A stretch of 64,000 nt of DNA from DATLLN01 sp963720885 (lineage in GTDB: Bacteria; Actinomycetota; Thermoleophilia; Gaiellales; JAICJC01): assembly GCA_963720885.1 (NCBI GenBank), contig CAVRGW010000006.1, positions 1,013,172-1,077,171 on the forward strand, given 5' to 3'. The notes under the pieces were generated by a model. It ran no database searches, was not told the origin of the DNA, and saw only the letters and a list, made by a program, of their open reading frames with translations. Numbering within the stretch: the first letter of the stretch is position 1; every line of letters starts with the position of its first letter. This document shows positions 55,208-63,269 of this stretch, in pieces. The position numbers were made by a program, and so were the translations under genes.

Positions 55208-55693
55208 TCAGTTCTGGTCGGTGAAGGCTGCCCGCAGCTGCTGCTCCTGCTCTGCGGGGAGGTCGGAGAAGATCAAGCGGATCGACCGTGAGGCTCCGCC
55301 GAACGCTTCGACCATCCGATCGCGGTTTCCGGGCTCCGCGACGAGAAAGAGCAGGGAGCTGCCTTTCGTGACCTCGCGCCGAAGCTTGGACAACGCGGCC
55401 TTGTCGAGCCCGACTCGGCGCAGCGCTTCCGGAATCTCGCCAGAGCGGTTCTCCGGTTCATCGCCGGACAACAGCAGATCGAAGGTCGCACGCCAGAACG
55501 CTCTCCCCATCGTGCCCTTGGCGAACCGGCCCACCAGTTGCGTGGTCTGCGGCTTGGCTTGATCCTCGGCCCACTCGACGGTGGCGGCGTCGGTCAGTTG
55601 CGCGGCGCCTTCTCGCGCCAACGTGTCGACCCGCGCCCCCGCGCTGACAGCACCACCCGGCGAGTCGAACTTCCAGACGGTCAAGTTCGACAT
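55208..55693 (-). CDS. DUF1269 family protein
   Basis: A 161-residue protein, SNLTVWKFDSPGGAVSAGAR onward, with the DUF1269 pattern (ATVEWAEDQAKPQTTQLVG, GLDKAALSKLRREVTKGSSL, LFLVAEPGNRDRM). The central Gly-rich membrane hairpin of typical members is replaced by RFAKGTMGRAFWRATFDLLL, so membrane insertion is uncertain. The function of the family is unknown. Confidence 0.75.
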   Translation of the reverse strand: MSNLTVWKFDSPGGAVSAGARVDTLAREGAAQLTDAATVEWAEDQAKPQTTQLVGRFAKGTMGRAFWRATFDLLLSGDEPENRSGEIPEALRRVGLDKAALSKLRREVTKGSSLLFLVAEPGNRDRMVEAFGGASRSIRLIFSDLPAEQEQQLRAAFTDQN

Positions 55694-55780
55694 CAGTGCC
55701 CCACGATATCCGATCGGCGAGCGCGTGCCTCAACCTCGCACCGCCCGCCGGATACGATTGACCGGGAGGTTCTGCCGGCG

Positions 55781-56287
55781 ATGCGGGTGCTTTACCTACT
55801 GCGGCATGCGAAGTCCAGCTGGGCGGACGACACGCTGGCCGATCACGAGCGTCCGCTCGCCAAGCGCGGCGTCCGGAATGCGAAGCGGATGGCGGCGTAC
55901 CTGCGCGATGTCCACGTCGAGCCGGATCTGGTGCTGTGCTCGTCCGCCGTCCGCACCCGCCAGACTCTGGAGCTCGTCACGCCGTCGATCCCGGATGCGC
56001 CGGTGGAGATCGAAGACGACCTGTACGAAGCGACGGCCGATGCGCTGCTGGAGCGCTTACGCGCCATCCCTGAATCCGTTCACTCGGTGCTTCTCATCGG
56101 CCACAATCCCGGCCTCCACGACGTCGCCGTGCGTCTGGCAGCGTCAGGCCCATGCCTCGATGAGCTCACGAGGAAGTTCCCGACCGGCGCGCTCGCGACG
56201 CTCGCGCTCGGCAGCCAGACGTGGGCGAGCGTGCACCAGGGCGATGCCGTGCTGGTCGACTTCGCCGTCCCGAGACAGCTCGACTGA
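55781..56287 (+). CDS. sixA: SixA-like phosphohistidine phosphatase
   Basis: A 168-residue histidine phosphatase: the catalytic RHG-type motif is LLRHAKSSWADDTLADHERP, then CSSAVRTRQTLE, and the second His in LLIGHNPGLHDVAV. SixA removes phosphate from histidine in phosphorelay or PTS proteins. GGGAGG lies eight bases before the ATG at 55781. The 3' 122 bases overlap the converging GGDEF reading frame. Confidence 0.85.
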   Translation: MRVLYLLRHAKSSWADDTLADHERPLAKRGVRNAKRMAAYLRDVHVEPDLVLCSSAVRTRQTLELVTPSIPDAPVEIEDDLYEATADALLERLRAIPESVHSVLLIGHNPGLHDVAVRLAASGPCLDELTRKFPTGALATLALGSQTWASVHQGDAVLVDFAVPRQLD

Positions 56288-56894
56288 GGCCGTCCCTATT
56301 CAGCCTGTGGCCGGCTTCGAGCGCGAGACACGACGCCGGCGCCGTCCGAATCCGGGCGGTCCTTCGCCGCCGCTTGTCGGCGTACATGGAGTCGTCAGCT
56401 TCGATCAGAGCTGCGTCACCGCTTGCAGTGGTCTCGTCAACCTGAGCGATCCCGACGCTCGCGGATAGATGCACGCTCGATTCGTCACCGGCTTGGATGC
56501 GGGACTTGCGGATCAGGCGCTTCAGGTCGTGGGCGAGAGCCGTTGCTTTCCCGAGATCCGCGTGGGGTACCAGCACAGCGAACTCGTCGCCTCCCAGACG
56601 CGCCACCACATCGGTGTCGCGCATACGCTCCTTGAGCAACGTTGCGATCGCTCGTAGCGCTGTATCGCCGGTTTGGTGGCCGTAGGTGTCGTTGATCTCC
56701 TTGAAGCGGTCCACGTCGATGATCAACAGGGCGCTCTTCTCGTTGTACCGGCGCGCGCGGTTGACGTGCTCGCTGAGATCCCGCTCGAACCGGCGGCGGT
56801 TGAGAGCCCCGGTCAGCGCGTCGTGCTCGGCGAGGAACCGGGCCGAGCGATCCACACGCCAACGTGACCGGCCAGCCGAGGCCCTGAAGCGCAC
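56166..56894 (-). pseudogene. Diguanylate cyclase (GGDEF) domain, rearranged at both ends
   Basis: A GGDEF domain with all motifs (LAEHDALTGALNRRRFERDL, DVDRFKEINDTYGHQTGDTA, VVARLGGDEFAVLVPHADLG) sits without its usual sensor part. The N-terminus begins just inside a glycosyltransferase-like sequence in another frame. The C-terminus runs on past the usual end (MYADKRRR) for about 55 odd residues antisense to sixA. The catalytic GGDEF is intact, so c-di-GMP synthesis is possible if expressed. Both borders suggest a rearrangement that cut a longer gene. Confidence 0.65.
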
Positions 56895-56952
56895 GCGACA
56901 GATACCCAGCCACCCGCGCCGAGCCGCCAGGCGGATAGAAGAACAGGCCCAT
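56842..56952 (-). pseudogene. Glycosyltransferase N-terminal remnant
   Basis: A start codon at 56952 gives MGLFFYPPGGSARVAGYLSR then ALQGLGWPVTLACGSLG, the acceptor-side start of a GT-B glycosyltransferase. After about 37 residues the similarity stops and the DNA continues as the GGDEF gene in a different frame. It is a truncation scar. Confidence 0.55.
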
Positions 56953-57107
56953 CCCTACTGGATCTCCAAAGCTGGCCAAGGGGCATCAGGGTATCCGCAA
57001 AGTCCTCACCAGATTCTCACCGGCCCGTCCCCCACCAGACCGCCGACCCCACCTAGCGTGCTTCTCGACGCCGCCTCATCCAGCATCCCGCGGAAGGGAC
57101 ACCCGTC

Positions 57108-57758
57108 GTGCAAGTGCGCAGACGACTCGGAACCTGCCAATCGAGCTGCCATCGGGCAAACACGCCCGAGAAGCCGAACGAGGACGCCAAGGCGACACCG
57201 ACCTGCCGCGTGTCGGACCGGGTGATCGTCGTTCTCGGCTACCGCCAGATCGGCGCCGACGGCTCGCACGGCATCAGCGCGATCTGCCGAGCGGCGGTTC
57301 GACGAGCCGAGTCGCTTGCCGCTGAAGTGACACCGCGCGCAGTGATCTTCACCGGCTGGTCATCGAACGGCGGGCCCACCGAAGCCGACCAGATGGCCGC
57401 GGAATGGAACGGGCGCCGGGACGTCGATCTAATCCGCGAGCCGAGAGCGGCCAACACGGCCGAGAACGCCGTTCGGTCGTTGCAGCTGCTTGAGACGATC
57501 GAGGGTGGATCGGAGGTGATCGCGGTGTGTTCGATCTGCCACTACCCCCGCGTCCGCTTCTTCTTCGACCAGCTCTACAAGCGACACGGCTACTCCATCG
57601 GCTACCGCTATGTCGCATCACCGATCCCTTCGCCGAGGCTCATACTGGCCGAGCTGTCGTCGATCACCCGAATGGCACACGACCGACGCCACGCGCTGCG
57701 CTTGCTAACCGAGAAGGACGCCAAGCCCCCTTACAAGATGAGGAGCGGCGATCGATGA
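57108..57758 (+). CDS. YdcF/DUF218-family protein
   Basis: A 216-residue protein with the DUF218 core: VIVVLGYRQIGADGSHGISA, VIFTGWSSNGGPTEADQMAA, and the family signature REPRAANTAENAVRSLQLLE with the ENT motif; a Cys/His-rich ICHYPRVRFF follows. DUF218 proteins act on envelope or sugar substrates in ways not yet clear. A GTG at 57108 is used, but the first 35 residues do not fit the family, so a later start near VSDRVIVVLG is possible. No membrane helix is present, unlike ElyC-type relatives. Confidence 0.7.
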   Translation: MQVRRRLGTCQSSCHRANTPEKPNEDAKATPTCRVSDRVIVVLGYRQIGADGSHGISAICRAAVRRAESLAAEVTPRAVIFTGWSSNGGPTEADQMAAEWNGRRDVDLIREPRAANTAENAVRSLQLLETIEGGSEVIAVCSICHYPRVRFFFDQLYKRHGYSIGYRYVASPIPSPRLILAELSSITRMAHDRRHALRLLTEKDAKPPYKMRSGDR

Positions 57759-58049
57759 CGCCTCGAGCGGTCATCCGCTACGGCACTCGCTGCCCTCGCG
57801 GCTCTTGACCGGCGGAGGAGGGGTCGCTCGGATCTTCAAGATCGGGCGACAGCGGGCGGCCGGTGATCGCGAGCCGGCCACCTACTGTGTCACGACAGCG
57901 CCGGGTTCACCAGAGTCGATCCCGCTGGTCTTGCGCCACCCGCGCGCCACCCGTACGCAAAGACAGCGGACTCAAGCGGACGCCTCCGGATTGAGCGTGA
58001 CCGGCCACGTTCGCGCGCAGGCGGCTCAACCACGCTGGATTCGGCCTAG
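57759..58049. other. Intergenic stretch before the first tRNA-like copy
   Basis: About 290 bases with no coding sequence I can support on either strand. A short TTG/ATG-led frame (TPRAVIRYGTRCP) after the YdcF stop is too small to judge. The last 25 bases belong to the direct repeat shared with 59602. Confidence 0.5.
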
Positions 58050-58112
58050 CGGAGCGGCGCAGGAGTCGAACCTACCAACCGTTGGGCTACAACGGCCTGC
58101 CGGTTTTGAAGA
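58027..58112. repeat. Direct repeat copy 1 (tRNA-like 3' half plus flank)
   Basis: About 85 bases, from CAACCACGCTGGATTCGGCC to the TTTTGAAG of the anticodon loop, are repeated with only a few changes at 59602-59687. The repeat includes 24 bases beyond the RNA 3' end, as in the duplicated att sites left by tRNA-targeting integrative elements. Confidence 0.7.
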
Positions 58113-58120
58113 CGGCGGAG
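58050..58120 (-). tRNA. tRNA-Sec-like 3' half, copy 1 (anticodon TCA)
   Basis: On the minus strand the order is anticodon loop CTTCAAA (TCA at 58109-58107), variable arm CCGTTG-TAGC-CAACGG, T arm GTAGG-TTCGACT-CCTGC and acceptor 3' strand GCCGCTCC with discriminator G; no CCA is encoded. A long variable arm with TCA anticodon is the tRNA-Sec pattern. The 5' half does not match copies 2 and 3, and no GGAGCGG 5' acceptor strand follows, so this copy looks truncated. Confidence 0.45.
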
Positions 58121-58268
58121 ATTTGGTTCTGGGGGGTCGATCCGAGGCGATGCGTGACCATCCGAGTGACCACCCCGACGGTAGGCGGCCAGGTAGTCCT
58201 CGGCGGTCACGCGCCGAATTCTAGGAACCGCGAGGCGCAGGTCGAGATGACCCCAATCCGGGTCGTAG

Positions 58269-58296
58269 CCCAGTGGCCCCTTGGTGGGCCACTGGG
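58269..58296. repeat. Perfect 11-bp hairpin
   Basis: CCCAGTGGCCC and GGGCCACTGGG flank a CTTGGT loop. It lies in the non-coding stretch between the first tRNA-like copy and the marR gene (58121-58382), where I see no convincing gene; it may terminate transcription from either side. Confidence 0.5.
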
Positions 58297-58382
58297 CGAG
58301 CTTACCCGGGCGTTTCTGATGCTGGAAGGTACTGGTCACGTCCGACCAGGGGGCGCCGCAATCCCGTTGTTACCTTCCGCGC

Positions 58383-58874
58383 TTAGGTAGTGCGGTCGCT
58401 GACCGCCGCGGGCACGCGGTCGTAGATCGCCGCCAGCCGCTTGACCTCAGCCGGCCGGAGGCCGGCGAACAGCAGCTCGCGCACGCAGGCGTGATGCGTC
58501 CGCTGCGCCTCTCGCAGCCGCCTAACGCCGAGCGGCGTCAGGCGGACGACGAAGCTGCGCCGGTCGCCGCTTGACTGTTCGCGCTCCACCAGGCCGAGGT
58601 CGGCCAGGCGCGCGACTGCGCGCGTCATCCCGCTCGGGCTGGTGAGCACGCGATCGGCCAGATCGGTCATCCGCAGCCGCCGATCCGGCTCGGTGATCAG
58701 GGTGATAAGGACGCCGTAGTGCAGCAACGGCAGCCCGTGCTGGCGTTCGAGCCTTCGGTTCAGCTCATCGGAGATTCGCCGATGGGTTCGCAGAAAGCCA
58801 CGCCAGACCCGGAACTCGTCCTCGTCGAAGGCATCGGGCTCAGGAAGCTCGCCATGACGATGTGAAGCAGGCAC
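58383..58874 (-). CDS. MarR-family regulator, divergent from a cupin gene
   Basis: 163 residues from the GTG at 58874. The winged helix reads LRMTDLADRVLTSPSGMTRA, VARLADLGLVEREQSSGDRR, with VVRLTPLGVRRLREAQ as wing. It is divergent from a cupin-domain gene; a direct repeat TGGTA-N6 and an inverted repeat lie between. It probably represses the cupin gene and itself. An upstream GTG at 58955 would run through that control region and is rejected. Confidence 0.82.
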   Translation of the reverse strand: MPASHRHGELPEPDAFDEDEFRVWRGFLRTHRRISDELNRRLERQHGLPLLHYGVLITLITEPDRRLRMTDLADRVLTSPSGMTRAVARLADLGLVEREQSSGDRRSFVVRLTPLGVRRLREAQRTHHACVRELLFAGLRPAEVKRLAAIYDRVPAAVSDRTT

Positions 58875-58895
58875 TTGACAGTCGATCCTTTCATG

Positions 58896-58926
58896 TGGTA
58901 CTAAATGGTTGCTTCTGGTAGCAAAT
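58896..58926. promoter_or_regulatory. Repeat-containing divergent control region (MarR box candidate)
   Basis: TGGTACTAAAT (58896-58906) is repeated as TGGTAGCAAAT (58916-58926), 20 bases apart (two helical turns). TTGCT and AGCAA also form an inverted repeat around TCTGGT. It is AT-rich compared with its surroundings and lies between the marR and cupin starts. Confidence 0.55.
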
Positions 58927-58947
58927 ATCCTATCTGAGGAGGCCGAC

Positions 58948-59451
58948 GTGCACACAACCGCTCAGACACCCGCCACCGACGACGAGCTGCTCTCGCCCCG
59001 CGTGCTCGAGCCCGACGAGGGGATGCGTTTGCAGTCCGGGCCGGGCCGCGATCTGGTCTTCAAGCTGACGGGCGACGAGACAGACGGGCTGCTCGAGTAC
59101 TTCATCGTCGAGGTCGCCCCGCACGGCGGGCCGCCGCTTCACGTGCACCACTTCCAGCACGAGACGATCCACGTGATCCACGGCACGTTCAAGGTACGGA
59201 TCGGCGACGATTGCCACCACCTGGAGCAGGGCGCGTTCGCCTTCCTGCCCAAGGGATTGCCGCATGCCTTCCTGAACCTGACCGCAGAGCCCGCCCAGGT
59301 GCTCGTAACGTACGTGCCCGGTGGGGGACACCGATTCTACGAAGAGCTCGGTCCGCTCACCCGCAACGGGACGCCCGACCGGGCGGCGGCCGCAGCATGC
59401 TTCGAGAGGCACGGCATGTCGCTGCTCGGGCCGCCGCTCAGCCCGGACTGA
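58948..59451 (+). CDS. Cupin-domain protein
   Basis: 167 residues. The two cupin motifs are seen: GGPPLHVHHFQHETIHVIHG (motif 1 with His/Glu metal ligands) and FAFLPKGLPHAFLNLT (motif 2 with the last His). It is a single small beta-barrel, like quercetinase-type or sensor cupins, and binds a metal ion. GAGGAGG lies close before the GTG at 58948. The divergent MarR gene suggests control by a small aromatic or stress molecule. The substrate is unknown. Confidence 0.82.
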   Translation: MHTTAQTPATDDELLSPRVLEPDEGMRLQSGPGRDLVFKLTGDETDGLLEYFIVEVAPHGGPPLHVHHFQHETIHVIHGTFKVRIGDDCHHLEQGAFAFLPKGLPHAFLNLTAEPAQVLVTYVPGGGHRFYEELGPLTRNGTPDRAAAAACFERHGMSLLGPPLSPD

Positions 59452-59601
59452 CTTCAATCGCCGCCCGATTCGCCGACCGCGTGAATCGATGTCTCAAGCA
59501 GGTGTCGGATCGCCGCATAGCTGTACTGCAGATGCTCCGGGGTGTTAGCATACGGATTCGGGTAACTCGACCAGGTTCGCCGTCGAAGGCCATGAGCCGC
59601 C

Positions 59602-59687
59602 CAACCATGCTGGATTCGGCCTAAGCGGAGCGGCGCAGGAGTCGAACCTACCAACCGTTGGGTTACAACGGCCTGCCGGTTTTGAAG
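59602..59687. repeat. Direct repeat copy 2
   Basis: It matches 58027-58112 with a C-to-T change in CAACCATGC, one inserted A (GGCCTAAGCGG), a C-to-T in GGGTTAC and a final A-to-G. The third tRNA-like copy at 62998 shares only the RNA part, not the flank. Confidence 0.7.
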
Positions 59688-59738
59688 GCCGGACGGGTTT
59701 GGCTCAACGAAGACGGTTTGAGCGGGGTCTGCGCCCTC
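59626..59738 (-). tRNA. tRNA-Sec-like sequence, copy 2 (anticodon TCA)
   Basis: The minus strand shows a D-like helix GCTCAA-ACCGTCTTCG-TTGAGC, anticodon helix CCGG/CCGG around a loop with CTTCAAA (TCA at 59685-59683), variable arm CCGTTG-TAAC-CAACGG, T arm GTAGG-TTCGACT-CCTGC and acceptor 3' strand GCCGCTCC. The 5' acceptor strand pairs poorly (GAGGGCGC), and extra bases (AGACCCC, CAAACCCG) flank the D helix. It is a variant or decayed tRNA-Sec rather than a standard cloverleaf. Confidence 0.5.
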
Positions 59739-59888
59739 AACGGCGCCCTCCGTGCGTCCGTCAGCTCGGGCGGCCCCATGCGCGTTCCTTTACGTCGCCG
59801 CGCGGATGTTGGCACGCTGATCGCGTCCTCGAGGTGCGGAACAGCTCGCCAGGTTGATGGACCGACGGCATGACCATGTTTGACCGGC

Positions 59889-61089
59889 TCAGTCGGTCGC
59901 GTGGTCGGTCTCGGTGCTGACGTGGAGTCCGGTCGCAACTGCTGGGAGCGTGACGCCTTGGATGAGGACGGATGCTGCGACGACGACGAACACGAGTCCG
60001 TAGATCCTTGGTGAGTCTTGGACGCCGTCTGCGAGTGCGAGTGATGCGAGCAGGATCGGGACGGCGCCGCGCATGCCAGCCCAGGCCAAGAAGACGCGCT
60101 CCCGTGCCGGCACGCGGAATGGGGCGAGCAACAGCATCGCTGCCGGCGGTCGGGCGAGAGCCAGCAGCACGATGGTCAGGACGAGCCCTTGAAAGGCGCC
60201 GGGGCTCCGAGCGCGGCGAGGTGGACGGTCAGGCCGAGCGAGACGAACACGATTACTTCTGCCAGCCCGGCGAGTTCTGAGTGGAAGGCGCGGACGTCTT
60301 GGCCGACGGTCGTGTGGGCGTCTCCGAGCAGCAGGCCGGCAACGAATACGGCAAGGAAGCCTGAGCCGTGGATGGCGGTAGCGGTACCGAAGATGAGACC
60401 TGCGGCTGAGAGCGCGACGATCGGCTGCAGCGTCTCGCGAGGCTCGGTCAGATGCTTGAGCGGCTTGCGGGCCAGCCAGGCGCCGGTCACGCCCACAACG
60501 AGTCCGATTGCGAGTTGGCGGGCCAGCGTGGTGGTGACGGTGGGAAGCCAGGAGCCTCCGTCGATCGCGGCCAGGACCCCGATCATCAGTGCGATTGCGA
60601 TCGGGTCGTTGGCTCCTGACTCGGCTTCCAGGATCGTCTTTGGTCGTTCGGCCAGGCGGCCTTCGCCGATCACCGAGAACACGACCGCGGGGTCGGTTGG
60701 GGCGAGCGCGACGCCCAGCACCGCGGAGGTGGCCCAGCCGAATCCGAACAGTGCGTGCGCCGCGAGGGCCATCACTCCGGCTGTGAGGAGTGTCGCTCCG
60801 AAGCCGAGCGTGACTACGGCACCGATGCGGGGACGGACCCGGCCCCAGCCGAGCGTGACTCCACCGTCGAACAGGATCACGATCAGCGCGCCCGACGCGA
60901 TCCAGCTGACATCGGTCGGCGAGAGCGCGGTGCCGAGTGGGTCGTACAGGTCGGACGCTACCGCCGCCACGAGCAGGAACACCACCGGAGCAGGCACCCG
61001 ACGCGATCGGCTACACGCCGAAACACGAGCGCGGCCAGCACCGCGCCGCTCACGACCGCCACGGCAACTCCGAACTCCTGCACGCTCAC
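59889..61089 (-). pseudogene. CPA1-type cation/proton antiporter (NhaP/CvrA-like), two frameshifts
   Basis: Three in-order pieces in different frames: VSVQEFGVAVAVVSGAVLAA (GTG start 61089), then from about 61005 APVVFLLVAAVASDLYDPLG, LIVILFDGGVTLGWGRVRP, APTDPAVVFSVIGEG and LEAESGANDPIAIALMIGVL. From about 60180 comes LLALARPPAAMLLLAPFRVP with ERVFLAWAGMRGAVPILLA, to the stop at 59889. A missing base in GC runs explains both breaks. The ion-binding SGANDP motif is intact. The 13-helix membrane protein would exchange K+ or Na+ for protons. Confidence 0.8.
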
Positions 61090-61173
61090 TCCCGCGTCGT
61101 GGTGGTCGCCTTCAGCGTGAAGACGTGAACAGCGGCCACCCACGACACCCGCACATGGCCGAACGCTGGCAGA

Positions 61174-61908
61174 TCATCGCCGATCCCGCATCGACGAGAG
61201 CTTCGAGTGCGCCGGCCTGCTCGCCGGCTGGCTTCGAGTAGCCGAGGTTCGGCCGGCGGCTCGGGCCGCCGGTTCAAACGAGCCGTCCCGGATTAGCCCC
61301 CACGCCGCATGAAGTCGCCGTCGCACTCCCTCGCGCGTCCGCAGCTCATCCGCACCCTCGAGCGGCGGTGGGCCGGTCACCATTCCCCAGAGCAAGACGA
61401 GGGCTCGCGGGTCGACCGGCGCCTGCTCGATGCGGTCCGCCATCGTCGTCACCAGCAGCCGCTCATCCCGAAAGACGCGACGTTGCGACCGGCCGAGCGG
61501 CGGAAACGCGCTGGCGCGGACGTAGCCGGGGGATGGGCGGGTCATTCCGTCGGCGAGTTTCAAGCGCCAGCGAAGGGCGTTTGCGAGCCGCCGTCGCGCG
61601 TGCGGCGTCTCGATCGAACAGAGGCGACGCGAGACGGCCAGCTCGATCCGCGTTCGTCGAGCGTCTCCATAGAAGCCTGCCAGGATCAGCTGGTCAGCGC
61701 ACACGATCGCTTCCTCATGCTTGGCCCAGACAAGCGCCAATTCAACGACCACCGCCAGTGCACCGACCACGAGCAGGACACCAACGAACGGTTCAGGCTC
61801 GTGCAGTGGGCAGAATCGCCACACCGCGCACGCGCCAACAAACACGCCCAGCCCGGTCGCCTGGTCGGCGACCGCTCGCTGTCCGGCAAGCGCCTGAGCC
61901 AATCCCAT
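61174..61908 (-). CDS. Hypothetical membrane-associated protein
   Basis: About 244 residues from the ATG at 61908. Two hydrophobic helices near the N-terminus (LGVFVGACAVWRF and FVGVLLVVGALAVVVELALV) are followed by a basic, helical cytoplasmic domain rich in arginine (ARRRLANALRWRLKLADGMT, EGVRRRLHAAWGLIRDG). An upstream start at 61986 is possible. No family is recognised. It may be cotranscribed with the broken antiporter gene 84 bases downstream. Confidence 0.5.
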   Translation of the reverse strand: MGLAQALAGQRAVADQATGLGVFVGACAVWRFCPLHEPEPFVGVLLVVGALAVVVELALVWAKHEEAIVCADQLILAGFYGDARRTRIELAVSRRLCSIETPHARRRLANALRWRLKLADGMTRPSPGYVRASAFPPLGRSQRRVFRDERLLVTTMADRIEQAPVDPRALVLLWGMVTGPPPLEGADELRTREGVRRRLHAAWGLIRDGSFEPAARAAGRTSATRSQPASRPAHSKLSSMRDRR

Positions 61909-62098
61909 CGAATCCGCCCGCACCTCGAATCCCACACCTTCCGACGTGGTGTTCCTTGGTGCCGACCAGACTTCCCGGCTCGCCACGACGAGTCCACACC
62001 CCCCACGCGTCCCTGCGGTCTTCGGCGCGTTTCAAAGTGGAGGTCCACGTCGGTACGGAGTCGCTCACCTTGCGCGCGGCGCGAGCCGATAGTTGAGC

Positions 62099-62887
62099 AT
62101 GCCGTTCCGAGCTCACTCGCGGGGGCTTGCCCTAGGCGCGATCACGGTCTCGCTCGTGATCACGGCGGAGCTCCAGTTCGCGGTCAAGGACTGGTCGAAT
62201 CTGGGCCTGGGCTACCTCTACCTTCTCCCAATCGTGATCGCCGGGTCGTGGTTCGGCGTTCGCGCAGCCGCGGTGGTTGCCGTCGCGGCGACGATCATTG
62301 TGACGGTCTGGTATGCAAGCGTCCCAAACACTCCGACCGTAGCGACCGAGGCCGTCTCCCTGGCAATCCGCGGCTCCGCGTATCTCGGTGTCGGAGTAGT
62401 TGTCGGGTTGCACAGCCGAAAGCTTCGCGGCTTCGCATACACCGATCCCCTCACCGGCCTGCCAAACCGCCGTGCCTTCTTCGAACGATGCGACCAAGCA
62501 GTCGCAGCCGGGCGCCACCTCGGCGTCCTGATCGCCGATGTGGACAACCTCAAGCAGATCAACGACTCGCTCGGACACGACGCCGGCGACACCGCCATCG
62601 TGGACGTGGCCGCAACCCTCCTAGCGGTGCTGGGCCCAGACGCGTTTGTTGCACGCGTCGGAGGTGACGAGTTCATGGCCATGATCCCAACCGGTAGCGT
62701 CGCGGCAGTCCAGAACGGCCGACTGACCATTCCCGGTGCATCTGCCGGAGCCGCGCACTTTCCCAAGGACGGTGCCAACCTCGACGACGTGATCGCAACC
62801 GCAGATCGGCTGCTCTACCGGCAGAAACGCTCCCACCATCCGCCGAGCGCTCGATCCACAGATCGCACCACCGCCTCCACCGCGTAG
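62099..62887 (+). CDS. Membrane diguanylate cyclase (GGDEF)
   Basis: 262 residues. About four N-terminal membrane helices (LALGAITVSLVITAELQFAV, LYLLPIVIAGSWFGVRAAAV and others) form a small sensor region like DUF4118/MASE types. The GGDEF domain follows: FAYTDPLTGLPNRRAFFERC, DVDNLKQINDSLGHDAGDTA, FVARVGGDEFMAMIPTGSVA. The active-site GGDEF is intact and no EAL is attached, so it should make c-di-GMP. The domain is somewhat short at its end (ADRLLYRQKRS). Between its stop and the tRNA-like copy at 62998 nothing else is seen. Confidence 0.82.
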   Translation: MPFRAHSRGLALGAITVSLVITAELQFAVKDWSNLGLGYLYLLPIVIAGSWFGVRAAAVVAVAATIIVTVWYASVPNTPTVATEAVSLAIRGSAYLGVGVVVGLHSRKLRGFAYTDPLTGLPNRRAFFERCDQAVAAGRHLGVLIADVDNLKQINDSLGHDAGDTAIVDVAATLLAVLGPDAFVARVGGDEFMAMIPTGSVAAVQNGRLTIPGASAGAAHFPKDGANLDDVIATADRLLYRQKRSHHPPSARSTDRTTASTA

Positions 62888-62997
62888 GTGTAGGAACAAC
62901 CGGCCGCATCGTCTCCGGTCTCCCAGATCGGCGGGGTGCGCGCCGCCCGAGCAGGCAACGGACTTACCAAGAACGGCCCGTTGCAGGAATTTCTTGA

Positions 62998-63108
62998 CGG
63001 AGCGGCGCAGGAGTCGAACCTACCAACGCATGGGTTACATGCGCTTGCCGATTTTGAAGGCCGAGCGGGTCTTGCTCAACGAAGGGCTTTGAGAGGGGTC
63101 TGCGCTCC
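62998..63108 (-). tRNA. tRNA-Sec-like sequence, copy 3 (anticodon TCA)
   Basis: Minus strand: 5' GGAGCG pairs with CGCTCC at the 3' end; the D-like helix is CTCAA-AGCCCTTCG-TTGAG; the anticodon loop holds CTTCAAA (TCA at 63057-63055); the variable arm CGCATG-TAAC-CATGCG differs from copies 1 and 2 on both strands yet still pairs; the T arm GTAGG-TTCGACT-CCTGC is identical. At 111 bases it is longer than a normal tRNA-Sec (about 90-100). Compensatory change in the variable arm argues for a functional structure. Confidence 0.55.
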
Positions 63109-63269
63109 CCGATGCGCCCTCTACGGGCGATTCGGCGGGTGATACGACGCAGTTCGACGGAGGTCCGTCTCATGGCGCTGGGGCCGCTGGGGACATCGCT
63201 TACGATGCGGTCGCGTTCGCACGTGAGGGCGATGATCGGGTTGGTTGTTCGGCGGCTGGTAGGAGGTGG

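Noticed and set aside
57805..58224. Possible integrase remnant upstream of the first tRNA-like copy
   Set aside because: I looked for the tyrosine recombinase R-H-R-Y residues on both strands and found none.
58046..58339. Short minus-strand frame that runs into the tRNA-like copy (…RLVGSTPAPLR)
   Set aside because: The shared VGSTPAPLR ends near all three copies come from translating the RNA T arm and acceptor, not from a protein family.
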